NCBI RefSeq assembly: GCF_009664365.1
Contig: NZ_CP044310.1
Location: 3,545,001 to 3,609,000, forward strand
Length of the DNA: 64,000 bases
Origin: Paenibacillus xylanilyticus
Lineage (GTDB): Bacteria > Bacillota > Bacilli > Paenibacillales > Paenibacillaceae
Direction of reading: 5' to 3'
Shown piece by piece: positions 8,647-17,605 of this stretch. The notes below the pieces were generated by a model. That model saw nothing but the letters and a program-made list of their open reading frames with translations, did not search any database and was not told where the DNA came from. Each line of letters opens with the position of its first letter. Within the stretch, counting starts at the first letter, position 1. The translations under genes and the position numbers were made by a program.

Positions 8647-8832
8647 TTGATTATTCTGAATCAGGACGACTATCTCACCCACCAATGTACTGAAAACGCC
8701 AAATATGCGAATGGAGTTATTACGAGCGAGGAGCTTGCCCTATTCACAGCAGACTTGGAATTGATTCGCAGCTTCAAGCTGCCTGAAGAAACAGGACCCA
8801 ATCCCCCTTACAGGAGAGTGCCTCTGCGATGA
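8647..8832 (+). CDS. AtzG-like (DUF4089) mini-protein
   Basis: A 61-residue protein between the binding protein and the amidase. Its C-terminal half (LELIRSFKLPEE, then PNPPYRR) resembles the AtzG/DUF4089 family pattern F-x-LP-x-E-x-x-P-x-F/Y-R. AtzG is a small GatC-like subunit that wraps around the AtzE amidase in cyanuric-acid degradation. The start is a TTG (or possibly the ATT two codons on) behind GAGAGAGAAAGG; there is no ATG. Its stop overlaps the amidase start in an ATGA tetranucleotide, which implies translational coupling and supports a subunit role. The match was made by eye and the sequence is divergent. Confidence 0.65.
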   Translation: MIILNQDDYLTHQCTENAKYANGVITSEELALFTADLELIRSFKLPEETGPNPPYRRVPLR

Positions 8833-10205
8833 TAACGAAACCACTTAACGAGCTGTCGATCACCGAAGCGGCTGAACTGATTAAGAACAAGATGATATCT
8901 CCTGTCGAGCTCACACAGTCCTATTTGAAACGGATTGAAGAGATGGAGCCTGCTGTGCAAGCCTTTGTTACTATTACTGCTGAGCAAGCCTTGCAGGCCG
9001 CAAAAGAATCGGAACACAAGCTGATGAATGGCGATTATCTCGGTCCACTGCATGGCATCCCATACGGAGCCAAGGACATTATCCATACTGCTGGCATACG
9101 CACCTCGGCTGGATCAAGCACTTATCCAGACTTCATACCTGAGACCAATGCAACGGTGATTGATAAATTACAGACGGCTGGCGCTATCTTACTCGGCAAG
9201 ACCACAACGACAGAATATGCCTTTCAGGGGGGAGAGCCGCCAACTCGCAATCCATGGAATGTGGAACATACCCCGGGCGGTTCCAGCTCCGGCTCCGCTG
9301 CTGCAGTAGCGGCTGGTATGGCTTCCTTCACACTCGGAACTCAGACCTTCGGCTCTCTGCTTAGACCCGCATCTTACAACGGGTTAACCTGTATGAAACC
9401 CACCTATGGCAGGGTTAGCCGTAACGGTGTCATAACAGCAAGTTGGAGCCTTGACCATGTGGGCGCCTTCACTCGATCGGCACAAGATAATGCAATTGTT
9501 CTTGAAGCCTTAGCCGGACAAGATGAGATGGACCCCTTCTCGCTGCCCCACAGCAAGCCAGATTTAACAAGCACTCTTATGCATCCTATTTCAGGAATGG
9601 TTATCGGTTTGCCAAGCAGCTTTTTTCACACAGATGAACCGGCGATCATGCTAGCCGTTGAGTCGGCAATAGCTGTACTTGAGAAGATGGGCATGCACAC
9701 GAAGAAGGTTGATCTGCCTCCTTATATGGAAGAGACTTTTGCTGCTCACCGTACGGTGATGCGGGCAGAAGCTGCCGCCTTTCATCAGGAACGCTACGCA
9801 GAAGCAGCTGATCGTTACGGACCTACGATGCGGGAGCAGCTTGAGCTCGGCTACCAGACGAGTGCCGTTGATTATTTGCAGGCACAACGCATCCGAACGT
9901 TATTCCGCAGCGAGATGATGATGCTTTTCGATGAGGTCGATGTTCTATTAACGCCATCAACTCCGTATGTGGCTCCCTATGGCTACAAGACAGGCAGCCC
10001 GATCTTTAACGGACCCTTTACCAATACCGGTCTACCGTCCATCACCGTTCCTATCGGATTTGATTCAACCTCCGGGAAGCACCTGCCTATCGGCATGCAG
10101 CTCTCTGGCCCACACATGAGAGAAGACCGTTTGTTGTCCATCGCTCATCATTATCAGCAAGCTACGGAATGGCATCTCGCAACGCCAAGCCTAAACTCCC
10201 ACTAG
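8829..10205 (+). CDS. Amidase-signature hydrolase, AtzE-like
   Basis: A 458-residue amidase-signature enzyme, cytoplasmic. The Ser-cisSer-Lys triad is visible: Lys82 in YGAKDI, the cis-serine in the glycine/serine stretch at about 151-156, and the nucleophile Ser176 in GTQTFGSLLRPAS. These enzymes hydrolyse carboxamides; pairing with an AtzG-like subunit suggests a 1-carboxybiuret-hydrolase-like or related ureide amidase. No AtzD cyanuric acid hydrolase or allophanate hydrolase is in the window, so the true substrate is open. AGGAGAG lies eight bases before ATG at 8829. Generic alternatives are GatA-type or indole-acetamide hydrolases, less likely because of the neighbour. Confidence 0.85.
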   Translation: MITKPLNELSITEAAELIKNKMISPVELTQSYLKRIEEMEPAVQAFVTITAEQALQAAKESEHKLMNGDYLGPLHGIPYGAKDIIHTAGIRTSAGSSTYPDFIPETNATVIDKLQTAGAILLGKTTTTEYAFQGGEPPTRNPWNVEHTPGGSSSGSAAAVAAGMASFTLGTQTFGSLLRPASYNGLTCMKPTYGRVSRNGVITASWSLDHVGAFTRSAQDNAIVLEALAGQDEMDPFSLPHSKPDLTSTLMHPISGMVIGLPSSFFHTDEPAIMLAVESAIAVLEKMGMHTKKVDLPPYMEETFAAHRTVMRAEAAAFHQERYAEAADRYGPTMREQLELGYQTSAVDYLQAQRIRTLFRSEMMMLFDEVDVLLTPSTPYVAPYGYKTGSPIFNGPFTNTGLPSITVPIGFDSTSGKHLPIGMQLSGPHMREDRLLSIAHHYQQATEWHLATPSLNSH

Positions 10206-10224
10206 GAAAGGATTGATCGCTACG

Positions 10225-10611
10225 ATGTCTACCATCATACACACAAGCGCAGCACCTCAATTCCCGCTCCCCTTCTCACACGCTGTCCGCGCAGGAGATT
10301 TTGTCTACGTCGCAGGTCAGGTAGGCGTTGATCCGCAGACGCTTGATCCAATTGGCGGCATTAAGGAGCAGACGGAACAGTGCATTCGCAATATAGAAGT
10401 TATCCTCCAGGAAGCGGGCCTCACACTCGATCATATCGTTAAGGCAACCACTCATCTGGCGCGAGTAGAAGATCAGGCCGAATACAACGAAGTATACAAG
10501 CGAATGATGAAAGAGCCCTATCCTGCCCGTATTACCGTATTCAGCGGATTAGGCCCTTACTTGATTGAGATGGAAGTGTTGGCGTACGCCCCTTCGGTGC
10601 GGGATGAGTAG
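10225..10611 (+). CDS. RidA/YjgF-family protein
   Basis: A 128-residue member of the RidA family, a trimeric cytoplasmic protein. Diagnostic pieces are FSHAVRAGDFVYVAGQVGVD near the N-terminus, KATTHLARVEDQAEYNEVY in the middle, and YPARITVFSG near residue 100, with the conserved arginine that contacts the carboxylate. RidA proteins deaminate reactive enamines and some (RutC-like) act in pyrimidine and amide catabolism. It is the last gene of the ABC-AtzG-amidase operon, about 20 bp after the amidase. ATG at 10225 is used; a TTG four codons earlier is nearer the AGGAAAGGA site and is an alternative. Confidence 0.9.
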   Translation: MSTIIHTSAAPQFPLPFSHAVRAGDFVYVAGQVGVDPQTLDPIGGIKEQTEQCIRNIEVILQEAGLTLDHIVKATTHLARVEDQAEYNEVYKRMMKEPYPARITVFSGLGPYLIEMEVLAYAPSVRDE

Positions 10612-10682
10612 TATAATGCCTAGAGATGCCTCGAAATCTTCAGAATTCTATTAAGGAAAAGAAAAAATAAAGAAGGCTTTAA

Positions 10683-10721
10683 AAAGGGACGAAGCAGTGT
10701 TCTAAGCTGGTTCGTCCCTTT
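10683..10721. terminator. Bidirectional terminator
   Basis: Perfect 11-bp stem AAAGGGACGAA/TTCGTCCCTTT (10683-10693, 10711-10721). It ends the ridA operon on the plus strand and, with TTTTTAAAG on the minus strand, the DUF3237 gene. Confidence 0.8.
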
Positions 10722-10759
10722 CACGATATTACGAAAATTCAGTTTGGCGCTCATCTAAG

Positions 10760-11182
10760 CTATACGTTTCTATAGATATGAATATCTATTCCAGTATTCG
10801 AAGGTATGCCTTCGCCCATTAGTTTATCATTGTTCAAATAGGACAGCGCTTCGCTGTTCGTGATGATTTTAGGAGAGGTTCGAAACAATACATTCTCCAG
10901 TTTCTCATCGAACATTCCATTATTCTCGATATACATTTTACAAGCTTCCCCTGTATAATCCTTACCTTGAAGCATGTATCTTGCAGATAAGCTATGCCGA
11001 CCGCCATTCGGGCCAATAATTTGAGTATCTACCCCTCCAGGAAGAATGTCACCTTCGAAATATTTTCCTGTGACATGGCCACCAAAAGAAATCATGACTA
11101 CGGAGTCGCCATCATTATTGTTGGAGAGATCCGTAGTATCCCCTATTGCAACATGTACCGTGAATACTTTTTCCCATGCCAT
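10760..11182 (-). CDS. DUF3237 domain protein
   Basis: A 140-residue cytoplasmic protein matching the DUF3237 family: a beta-barrel opening, the motif GGRHSLSARYMLQGKD, a central KMYIENNG, then VLFRTSPKIITNSEALSYLN near the C-terminus. The family has no firm function. The ATG at 11182 lies six bases after AGGTG; a GTG three codons earlier overlaps that site. It follows the ABC exporter gene by about 60 bp on the same strand and ends at a shared terminator. Confidence 0.8.
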   Translation of the reverse strand: MAWEKVFTVHVAIGDTTDLSNNNDGDSVVMISFGGHVTGKYFEGDILPGGVDTQIIGPNGGRHSLSARYMLQGKDYTGEACKMYIENNGMFDEKLENVLFRTSPKIITNSEALSYLNNDKLMGEGIPSNTGIDIHIYRNV

Positions 11183-11242
11183 GAAATTCACCTGCTTTTT
11201 AAGTATAGAGTCATCTACAATTTAATCGTTAATGAGCATAAA

Positions 11243-12982
11243 TTATAATTTCTGTTTCTCCACCATCTTGTAATAAACCCCCTTTTGAAGCTGCAAATCA
11301 ATCGGGCTGCCTTGCTCTACAATTCGTCCCTTTTCAATCACCAGGATGTAATCAGCATTCTTTACGGTGGAGAGTCGGTGTGCTATGACCAATATCGTTT
11401 GCTTCCCCTTCAGGTTCAACAAGGTATCATTCAAGTCACTCTCCGTCATAGCATCCAGAGCAGAGGTGTACTCATCCAGCATCAGGATTCGAGATTCATT
11501 CATGAATGCCCTGGCTAATAAAATTCGTTGGATTTCTCCACCAGAAAGATTGTCTCCGTGGCTCTCCACCTTCTTGTCATATTGCTCAGGCATGGCTTGA
11601 ACAAATGATTGAACATGAGCCATTTCAACAGCACTATTAAACCTGAACCAAGATTCTTCATCCATTTCTTCTTTTTCCAGCGGATAAATAATGTTTTCTA
11701 TAATAGACTTGTTCCACAGCCATCCCTTTTGCGGAGAGTAGCCAACATATTTTCTTAATTCATGTATATCCAGTTCTTTAATTGAGACTCCGTCCAGTAA
11801 GATCTCCCCTTCATCTGGCTCTATGTACCTGTGGATAAGTTCAAAGATAGTAGATTTCCCTGAGCCACTTAATCCAACAATACCGACGAAATCTCCTGGT
11901 TCAATATTCAAATTGAAGTTGGAAATACCGAAGGAGTCCTCGGTGGCATAACGATACGATACATTTCTCAACTGAAGGCGCGGGATTCGGGTATAATCCG
12001 GAACTTCAGCTCCTGATTTGGTCTTTTCTAATTCAATTATTTCATTTAAGTTATCCACGATCACTTTCATACGGCTCATATCGATATTTAACGTAAAAAG
12101 CGTCTTGAATATGCCATATAACCTTGGAAGTATAACAATAAATGCCAGCAACGTACCTGGTGAAATTTGACCGTTCAGAATCAGGTACAGACTATAGCCA
12201 TAAATGATACCTGTAACCAAAGAAATAACCGTGTCAGCAACAAGGTTTATGATCATATGATGGAAAACCCTGGACTGCTTTGAAACCTTCCAGGCTTCGT
12301 CATTCCAGTTGCTCCACCTCTTTTTCTCCGCCTGATGCCCGTTAGACATATGTACCGCTTTTAGATTGTGAAAAAGATCATTCAAATAACGTATTCCCTT
12401 TTCCAAAATGTCATAATAATGCTTATCCAGCCTCTCCGTCTTGTTTCTGAAACGCTTGAAGCCATACATAAACACAGGAAATGAAATCATTGCAACTAAC
12501 GTTAGTTCAACACTCATAGAGAGCATAATCCACAAAGTAGCGATTAACAATATGCCATTTGATACGATCGACATGATGGTGTCTACCACATAAATTTCAC
12601 ATAATACCCCCACTTGTGAGGTAATCCGGTTAATAACTTCTCCCCTTCCGATCCTATCCACATTTCTTGGTCGGGTCTGCAGTAATTGAGAAAACAGGCG
12701 GAGGCGAAGGTTCTTGGATAAATGATTCCCCAACTCATTGTTATAATATGAGGTAACGCCGTTCAAAGCGGCAAATACAATGGGAATGAGCATAAGCAGC
12801 ACAATATAGAGTGCAGCCTTCCCGATTTGCTTTCCTAGTAGGATACTGTCAAATAAATCTTTAAAAAGGAGCGGTTGAGCGATGGAGACTACTGAAGCTG
12901 AGATATTGAACAATAAAATTAAAAAAATCGTTCTTTTACTTTTAAACAATATCTCAATAATCTCTGTCCGAGTTGGATTCAT
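11243..12982 (-). CDS. ABC exporter, fused permease and ATPase
   Basis: A 579-residue half-transporter of the MsbA/LmrA class, expected to act as a dimer in the cytoplasmic membrane. The N-terminal 310 residues contain about six membrane helices (first: IFLILLFNISASVVSIA). The C-terminal ATPase has Walker A GLSGSGKST, signature NLSGGEIQRILLARA, Walker B RILMLDEYTSALD and the switch region VIAHRLSTV. Such exporters move drugs, peptides or lipids. AGGGGG precedes ATG 12982. It is preceded by the unrecognised gene at 13126-13776 across a 143-bp gap, so the two may share a transcript. Confidence 0.92.
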   Translation of the reverse strand: MNPTRTEIIEILFKSKRTIFLILLFNISASVVSIAQPLLFKDLFDSILLGKQIGKAALYIVLLMLIPIVFAALNGVTSYYNNELGNHLSKNLRLRLFSQLLQTRPRNVDRIGRGEVINRITSQVGVLCEIYVVDTIMSIVSNGILLIATLWIMLSMSVELTLVAMISFPVFMYGFKRFRNKTERLDKHYYDILEKGIRYLNDLFHNLKAVHMSNGHQAEKKRWSNWNDEAWKVSKQSRVFHHMIINLVADTVISLVTGIIYGYSLYLILNGQISPGTLLAFIVILPRLYGIFKTLFTLNIDMSRMKVIVDNLNEIIELEKTKSGAEVPDYTRIPRLQLRNVSYRYATEDSFGISNFNLNIEPGDFVGIVGLSGSGKSTIFELIHRYIEPDEGEILLDGVSIKELDIHELRKYVGYSPQKGWLWNKSIIENIIYPLEKEEMDEESWFRFNSAVEMAHVQSFVQAMPEQYDKKVESHGDNLSGGEIQRILLARAFMNESRILMLDEYTSALDAMTESDLNDTLLNLKGKQTILVIAHRLSTVKNADYILVIEKGRIVEQGSPIDLQLQKGVYYKMVEKQKL

Positions 12983-13125
12983 AGGCTAGCCCCCTATTGG
13001 TGGATTGCTGCCTTATAATGATGCAAAAGTCACTTTAAATCTTAGTAAAACCTTCTATTAAAACAAACAATACTGGCTTGCTTCATAAGAGGTCTTAGAA
13101 TCGGGCTAATGATCTCCTTTCTTCC

Positions 13126-13776
13126 TTAGCTCAAAGACTCCGTAATAGAAATTAGCCAATCACGGCTGCTATCTTCAGCCACGACTTCATACTGTAATGC
13201 CTTGCCCCTAGTCGGTCCTACCTCCGCCCAAATCAATCTCTGTGATTCATTGTCTCCGATGTAAACGGCTTCGTTGGAACGAATTGTTAACTTCTCAATC
13301 GTTTGTTTCTCTATATCAGGTACCTGAATACGACTTTTCGTTGTTCCGAAAATCCGGAATTGAAATAGCGTTTCATCTTTACAATATAATAAACTGACAC
13401 CAACGAACGTATCATTTGGTTTCAGATCTCTCACAACGTCTTTGCCGGTTTCTGAACTCTCCCTAGCCATTTCATCGATTTCTTCCTCTGTCAGATTGTC
13501 AAATCCATAATAAACCTGAATATCCATCACATTAGCATCGGCAGGAATTACGGGCTCCCATGGTGATAGTCTTGCCATTAACTCTGTAACACCTCCCGAC
13601 CAGTTCACTGCTCCGTAATTTGTTTGCTGACTGATTTTTTTATCAGCGGCTAGATATATCCCTTTTCCCATCCCAGGTTTTAATTGGCGAACAATGCGAT
13701 CAATGGTATTCTCCTCTTGAAATGAATCGATATTTACAATGGCTAACACTTCTCCCTCTTCATTCCTCATTTCCAA
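13126..13776 (-). CDS. Unrecognised protein with DUF4367-like C-terminus
   Basis: A 216-residue protein without signal peptide or membrane segment, acidic overall. I do not recognise it with confidence. The last 50 residues (TIRSNEAVYIGDN, RLIWAEVG, then WLISITESLS) resemble the DUF4367 pattern seen in Firmicute regulatory or anti-sigma-like proteins. The start is a TTG at 13776 with AAGGAGAG eight bases before it; the nearest ATG two codons later has a poorly spaced site. It is upstream of the ABC exporter on the same strand and may act with it, but nothing in the sequence proves a link. Confidence 0.6.
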   Translation of the reverse strand: MEMRNEEGEVLAIVNIDSFQEENTIDRIVRQLKPGMGKGIYLAADKKISQQTNYGAVNWSGGVTELMARLSPWEPVIPADANVMDIQVYYGFDNLTEEEIDEMARESSETGKDVVRDLKPNDTFVGVSLLYCKDETLFQFRIFGTTKSRIQVPDIEKQTIEKLTIRSNEAVYIGDNESQRLIWAEVGPTRGKALQYEVVAEDSSRDWLISITESLS

Positions 13777-13833
13777 AGTCTACACTCTCCTTGTAAGGTA
13801 GTAAGCACGCAGCTTCAACATCATGAGTAACCC

Positions 13834-13879
13834 CCATCCCAGGAACCGATTAGCGGTTCAAAAGCAGGACGGGGGCTTG
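13834..13879. repeat. Inverted repeat downstream of xynC
   Basis: A GAACCG/CGGTTC hairpin (about 13852-13868) is nested inside CCCCC/GGGGG arms. It lies just past the xylanase stop codon but lacks a T-run on the minus strand, so it may be a weak terminator or a transcript-stabilising stem. Confidence 0.4.
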
Positions 13880-13913
13880 GCTAATTATTCTCTACATTGT
13901 TATAACGGTACAC

Positions 13914-15599
13914 TTATTGGACTGCAGTGACATTGATGTTATCAATATTTGGCCCTTCTGTACCGGTTGTGACCACTTTAATCGTATTCGTTCCAGCGTT
14001 CATGGGGACCTGAATGGTTTTTTCACTCCAGGTCGACCAGCTGCCTGTCGCCGGGAAAGGTTCGTTGCTGATGACTTTGGTTCCGTTAACGAAAATGTCG
14101 AGATTACGCGTTCCGCTTTCCTGGGCGTAACGAAATTTCACGTTTTTGGTACCTGTTATCGTGTTATTGATGGCATTCCATTGAATGGCCGAACCTGTAT
14201 ACGCATTAAAGTTCACGTATCCGGTCCCAGTGTATCCCGGGTAGAGAGTCTCGATAACGGCATCGGTAAGTGTAGTGCCCGTTTCCGCCTCGTACGTGGT
14301 TCCGCTGCCTGGAGTGACACTACCACCGGTAATGTTGGCTACAAACGTTGTTACGCTTTGGGCTGGCAATTGTGCTGTGAAGGCTCCACCTGACACCGTA
14401 ATCGGTGCTCCACTTGCCAGGTTTCGGCTGCTATCCGTAACCCAAGAGGATACAGTGGAAGCGTTACCATTCTGCAGGACAAATTTTTGGCTTACAGCCG
14501 AGGTGCCACGATTAATCGCCACAATGACCGCCTTATTATCGCCTTTATAGGCTGAAACGAAAGTATTGGTATCCGGATTTTTGGTTGCATCGACTCGGTA
14601 ATAGCCTGGCCGCACGAATTTGGAGAAGTGGGCCATATTATATCCTCGTTTGCTAATGCTTCCATCCTCATTCATTGGGCCATATTGTCTCCGAATGTAC
14701 CACCAAACATAAGCCTGGAAATCCCCTTCAACCATGGCATTATGCATATGGTAAGATACGTCCAATGCCTCAGGCCAACGGTCCGACGAGTTGTTATCGC
14801 TGTTCGGGTAATACACTTCGGTCATCCACAGTTCTTTGCCGGCTCCCTTTTGCTTAAAGAGCGGGTATGCGAAATCTTTGAACTGTGTCCCGTACGTATG
14901 AGCTCCCAGAATGTCCATATTGGCGAGTGCCTGAGGATCATTCAGAATCGGGTCAGACATGTTTTTCAAATACTGGAACGATTCAGGTGCCATGACTTTG
15001 GTATTCTGAATGGATCCTGCATTCTCTTTCATGAAACGAAGGATCTCCTGCGGAGTCCACCAGGTCCATTCATGGGCATAATCCGGCTCATTTTGTACCG
15101 AAATGGCATACAGATCCACACCGTTATTTTTCATATAACTGACAAAGTCGTTCAGATGCTGCGCGTACGCAGCATATTTGTCGTATCTCAATCGTTTGGC
15201 GTTCGTATCCCCGTTCCGATTGAAGGTTTCGACCATGTCGCTTGGTGGATTCCAGGGAGAAGCGAATACGATGGCACCTTGCTCTATGGCTCTTTTGGCA
15301 GTAGCCACCTCCCTGTACCAGTTGTTTGGATTTTCATCGACATAGATTCTTAGTATGGAAAAACCCAGCTGGTTCGCTCCGTTGCCAAAGGCGGTTTCAC
15401 GCTGAGCTGCCGTCAAGTCGCCAATCCAGGCTGGGTGGTTAATACCTCCAAACCCCTTGATAAGCTGTTTTTCGGAGGACAAATTAATGTTGGCATCACT
15501 TGCTGCTGATACGTGTGTCGGCGTTAACATGAGAGGCAGGGCTGTTAAACAGGCCAACAGGACATGAACCGATTTTTTTAAATTCATCTTAAATTTCAA
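13914..15599 (-). CDS. xynC: Secreted glucuronoxylanase GH30_8 with CBM
   Basis: A 561-residue secreted endo-xylanase that cuts xylan near methylglucuronic acid branches. After a signal peptide (about residues 5-33, ending HVSAAS) comes a GH30 subfamily 8 catalytic domain closely similar to Bacillus subtilis XynC, with the acid/base in SVQNEPDYAHEW and nucleophile in WMTEVYYP. The beta-sandwich side domain ends near PAQSVTTFVAN. A linker (GSVTPGSG) leads to a C-terminal CBM6/35-like module of about 130 residues beginning TYEAETGTTL, absent from B. subtilis XynC. GAGGAAGGTG is well spaced for the TTG at 15599 and too far from the ATG at 15587, so TTG is preferred. A cre-like site lies 31 bp upstream. 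Confidence 0.92.
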   Translation of the reverse strand: MKFKMNLKKSVHVLLACLTALPLMLTPTHVSAASDANINLSSEKQLIKGFGGINHPAWIGDLTAAQRETAFGNGANQLGFSILRIYVDENPNNWYREVATAKRAIEQGAIVFASPWNPPSDMVETFNRNGDTNAKRLRYDKYAAYAQHLNDFVSYMKNNGVDLYAISVQNEPDYAHEWTWWTPQEILRFMKENAGSIQNTKVMAPESFQYLKNMSDPILNDPQALANMDILGAHTYGTQFKDFAYPLFKQKGAGKELWMTEVYYPNSDNNSSDRWPEALDVSYHMHNAMVEGDFQAYVWWYIRRQYGPMNEDGSISKRGYNMAHFSKFVRPGYYRVDATKNPDTNTFVSAYKGDNKAVIVAINRGTSAVSQKFVLQNGNASTVSSWVTDSSRNLASGAPITVSGGAFTAQLPAQSVTTFVANITGGSVTPGSGTTYEAETGTTLTDAVIETLYPGYTGTGYVNFNAYTGSAIQWNAINNTITGTKNVKFRYAQESGTRNLDIFVNGTKVISNEPFPATGSWSTWSEKTIQVPMNAGTNTIKVVTTGTEGPNIDNINVTAVQ

Positions 15600-15849
15600 T
15601 ATCTTCACCTTCCTCAAATTATTGTAAATTGAAAGCGGATACAAGAAAATCAACTTGTCCAGCAGCAAATAGAAATTTACGTACCAACCCCTTTCACATC
15701 AAAAACAAAAAATAGATTTTATTTGTAAATCTTACTATATTATTCATTCAGCTAAAACCTGACAAATTATAGGATATTTCTTGCGGCATAAGTTAAAGAT
15801 TTAGTAAATCATCAGGTCAGCATCTTGGCAGATGTCAAAGCTACAAAAA
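15600..15849. other. xynC upstream region with cre-like site
   Basis: Non-coding. TGAAAGCGGATACA at 15630-15643 matches the CcpA consensus with one mismatch on either strand and lies 31 bp from the xynC start. The rest is AT-rich with no clear -35/-10 pair. Confidence 0.4.
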
Positions 15850-15876
15850 ATGACCCCTGAAGTATACAGGAGTCAT
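15844..15876 (-). terminator. Terminator of pentonate/GH43 operon
   Basis: Stem ATGACTCCTG/CAGGGGTCAT on the minus strand (15850-15859 with 15867-15876, one mismatch) followed by T6. It lies about 80 bp past the GH43 stop codon. Confidence 0.75.
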
Positions 15877-15957
15877 CTGTTAAAGTAATATACAACCTCA
15901 AGATTGGTTCTCCAACTGTTTACTACAAAGGTCTTAATTCAGCATTGAATCGTCCAT

Positions 15958-17547
15958 TTATGTCGTTTCGTTGTTTGTTTTCTTATATAAAAAGTAATCA
16001 AAATCAGCATGCTTGCGGGTACCGCCAAGATCCTGCACACAGAGACCAATATAAGTTCCTGTAAACCGGATGTATTCCGGAGATTCATCGGACAGATGTG
16101 TGACATCCAACCATCCACCTGCAGGATACCAGGATGGGTCATCATCGCATGCATAGTAAAAGCAGGCACGGTCGTACTCATACACCACCTTCAACCGAAT
16201 CCGACTCACTGATTTCAATGGAATATCCTCCAACAGTTCATCGTATAATCCGTATCTCGACTGAAGAATTCCCAAGCACGTTCCCTTCTCTTCATGATAG
16301 GTGACCCGTAAATAGAGATAGTCTTTGGTATCATAGTACAGTATTAGCCCTGCCATTTGCTGTGGATGGTCCGGGGCAAATTCCAGGCAAGTTTCAGCTT
16401 CACACCTGAAATCCTGAAGCCTCCGGGCGACCATGCTTTGTCTGTGTGTCGAGCTCATGGACTCCATCCCGCGCAAGCGCAAGTAACCTGGACGTTCCGT
16501 CAGGCTGAGCCAAGATGGATCGGGTGGAATTCGGAGGGTATTCCAATCGTTCCGGAGCTCTGATTGATCGAAATGGTCCATTTCCGGTACCGGTTCAAAT
16601 GGAACCGACGAGATTTTCGGTGCAGGCACCGAAACCTCCGGATACCGACCACCGTTTGAAAGCTTCAGCCAGCCTTCATCGCTCCAGGTACACGGTTGAA
16701 GAGCAGTCTCACGTCCCAGGATGCAAAATTTCTCATGAACTGGCCTTCCGACCAGATGAGCCATATACCATTCACCCGTGTGAGTTTCGACCAGACTGCC
16801 GTGACCAGCCTTCTGCAGATCTAAATCCGGTCTGCCGTATGAAGTGAGAATTGGATTAGCAGGGTCCACCTCATAAGGGCCTTGCAGGGAACGAGAGCGG
16901 GCAACCGTAACGGCATGTTCATAACCCGTACCGCCTTCAGCCGTAATCAAGTAATAATAGTCTTTGTATTTATGTAGATGAGGCGCTTCTGTCAGCCCCA
17001 GTTCTGTTCCCTTAAAAATGTTAACGGCAGATCCGATCAGCTTTTGGTCCTCAACAGAGTATTCCTGCAGTACGATGCCTGCAAATCGATTTTTGCCCTT
17101 CCGATGATCCCAGATCATGTTAACCAGCCACTTGCGACCATCTTCATCGTGAAACAAGGAAGGATCGAAGCCGCTGCTGTTCAGAAAAACCGGTTCGGAC
17201 CATGGTCCTTCAATATCTGTTGCGGTCACAAGGTAATTGTGAGTATCTTTGAAAGCCCCTATACGGCTTTTGACATCTGTGTAGATCAGGTAAAATACAC
17301 CATTGTCGTAACTAAGGCATGGCGCCCATACCCCTCCGGAATTGATATTTCCTTCCATGTTCAACTGAGTGCTGCGGGTCAGCGGAGAAGTTATCGGCCG
17401 CCAATGAATCAGGTCCCGGGAATGGTGAATTCGTACACCCGGGAACCATTCGAAGGTGGAAGTAGCGATATAATAATCTTCCCCCGCCCTGCATATGGAC
17501 GGATCGGGATGGAAACCGGGAAGAATGGGGTTGGTAATCATATTCAT
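15958..17547 (-). CDS. GH43 beta-xylosidase
   Basis: A 529-residue glycoside hydrolase without signal peptide, so it probably acts on imported xylo-oligosaccharides in the cytoplasm. It starts NPILPGFHPDPS, the N-terminus of GH43 beta-xylosidases (subfamily 11 type), with the general base Asp in FHPDPS, the pKa-modulating Asp in SGFDPSLF and the acid Glu in LTEAPHLH. The C-terminal third is the family's beta-sandwich domain (from about residue 330). Length is typical. It is last in a likely operon with the pentonate dehydratase genes, 58 bp after yjhG, linking xylan breakdown to that pathway. Confidence 0.9.
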   Translation of the reverse strand: MNMITNPILPGFHPDPSICRAGEDYYIATSTFEWFPGVRIHHSRDLIHWRPITSPLTRSTQLNMEGNINSGGVWAPCLSYDNGVFYLIYTDVKSRIGAFKDTHNYLVTATDIEGPWSEPVFLNSSGFDPSLFHDEDGRKWLVNMIWDHRKGKNRFAGIVLQEYSVEDQKLIGSAVNIFKGTELGLTEAPHLHKYKDYYYLITAEGGTGYEHAVTVARSRSLQGPYEVDPANPILTSYGRPDLDLQKAGHGSLVETHTGEWYMAHLVGRPVHEKFCILGRETALQPCTWSDEGWLKLSNGGRYPEVSVPAPKISSVPFEPVPEMDHFDQSELRNDWNTLRIPPDPSWLSLTERPGYLRLRGMESMSSTHRQSMVARRLQDFRCEAETCLEFAPDHPQQMAGLILYYDTKDYLYLRVTYHEEKGTCLGILQSRYGLYDELLEDIPLKSVSRIRLKVVYEYDRACFYYACDDDPSWYPAGGWLDVTHLSDESPEYIRFTGTYIGLCVQDLGGTRKHADFDYFLYKKTNNETT

Positions 17548-17605
17548 TATAGAAGCAACCTCCGGTATTAAAATAATGGCAGATACAACAAATGATAAGA
17601 ATGCA

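Noticed and set aside
14628..15353. Long plus-strand open frame (241 residues) opposite xynC
   Set aside because: It is antisense to a clear GH30 gene, lacks an RBS and has no recognisable motif.
16978..17571. 197-residue plus-strand frame opposite GH43
   Set aside because: Antisense shadow of a well-supported gene.
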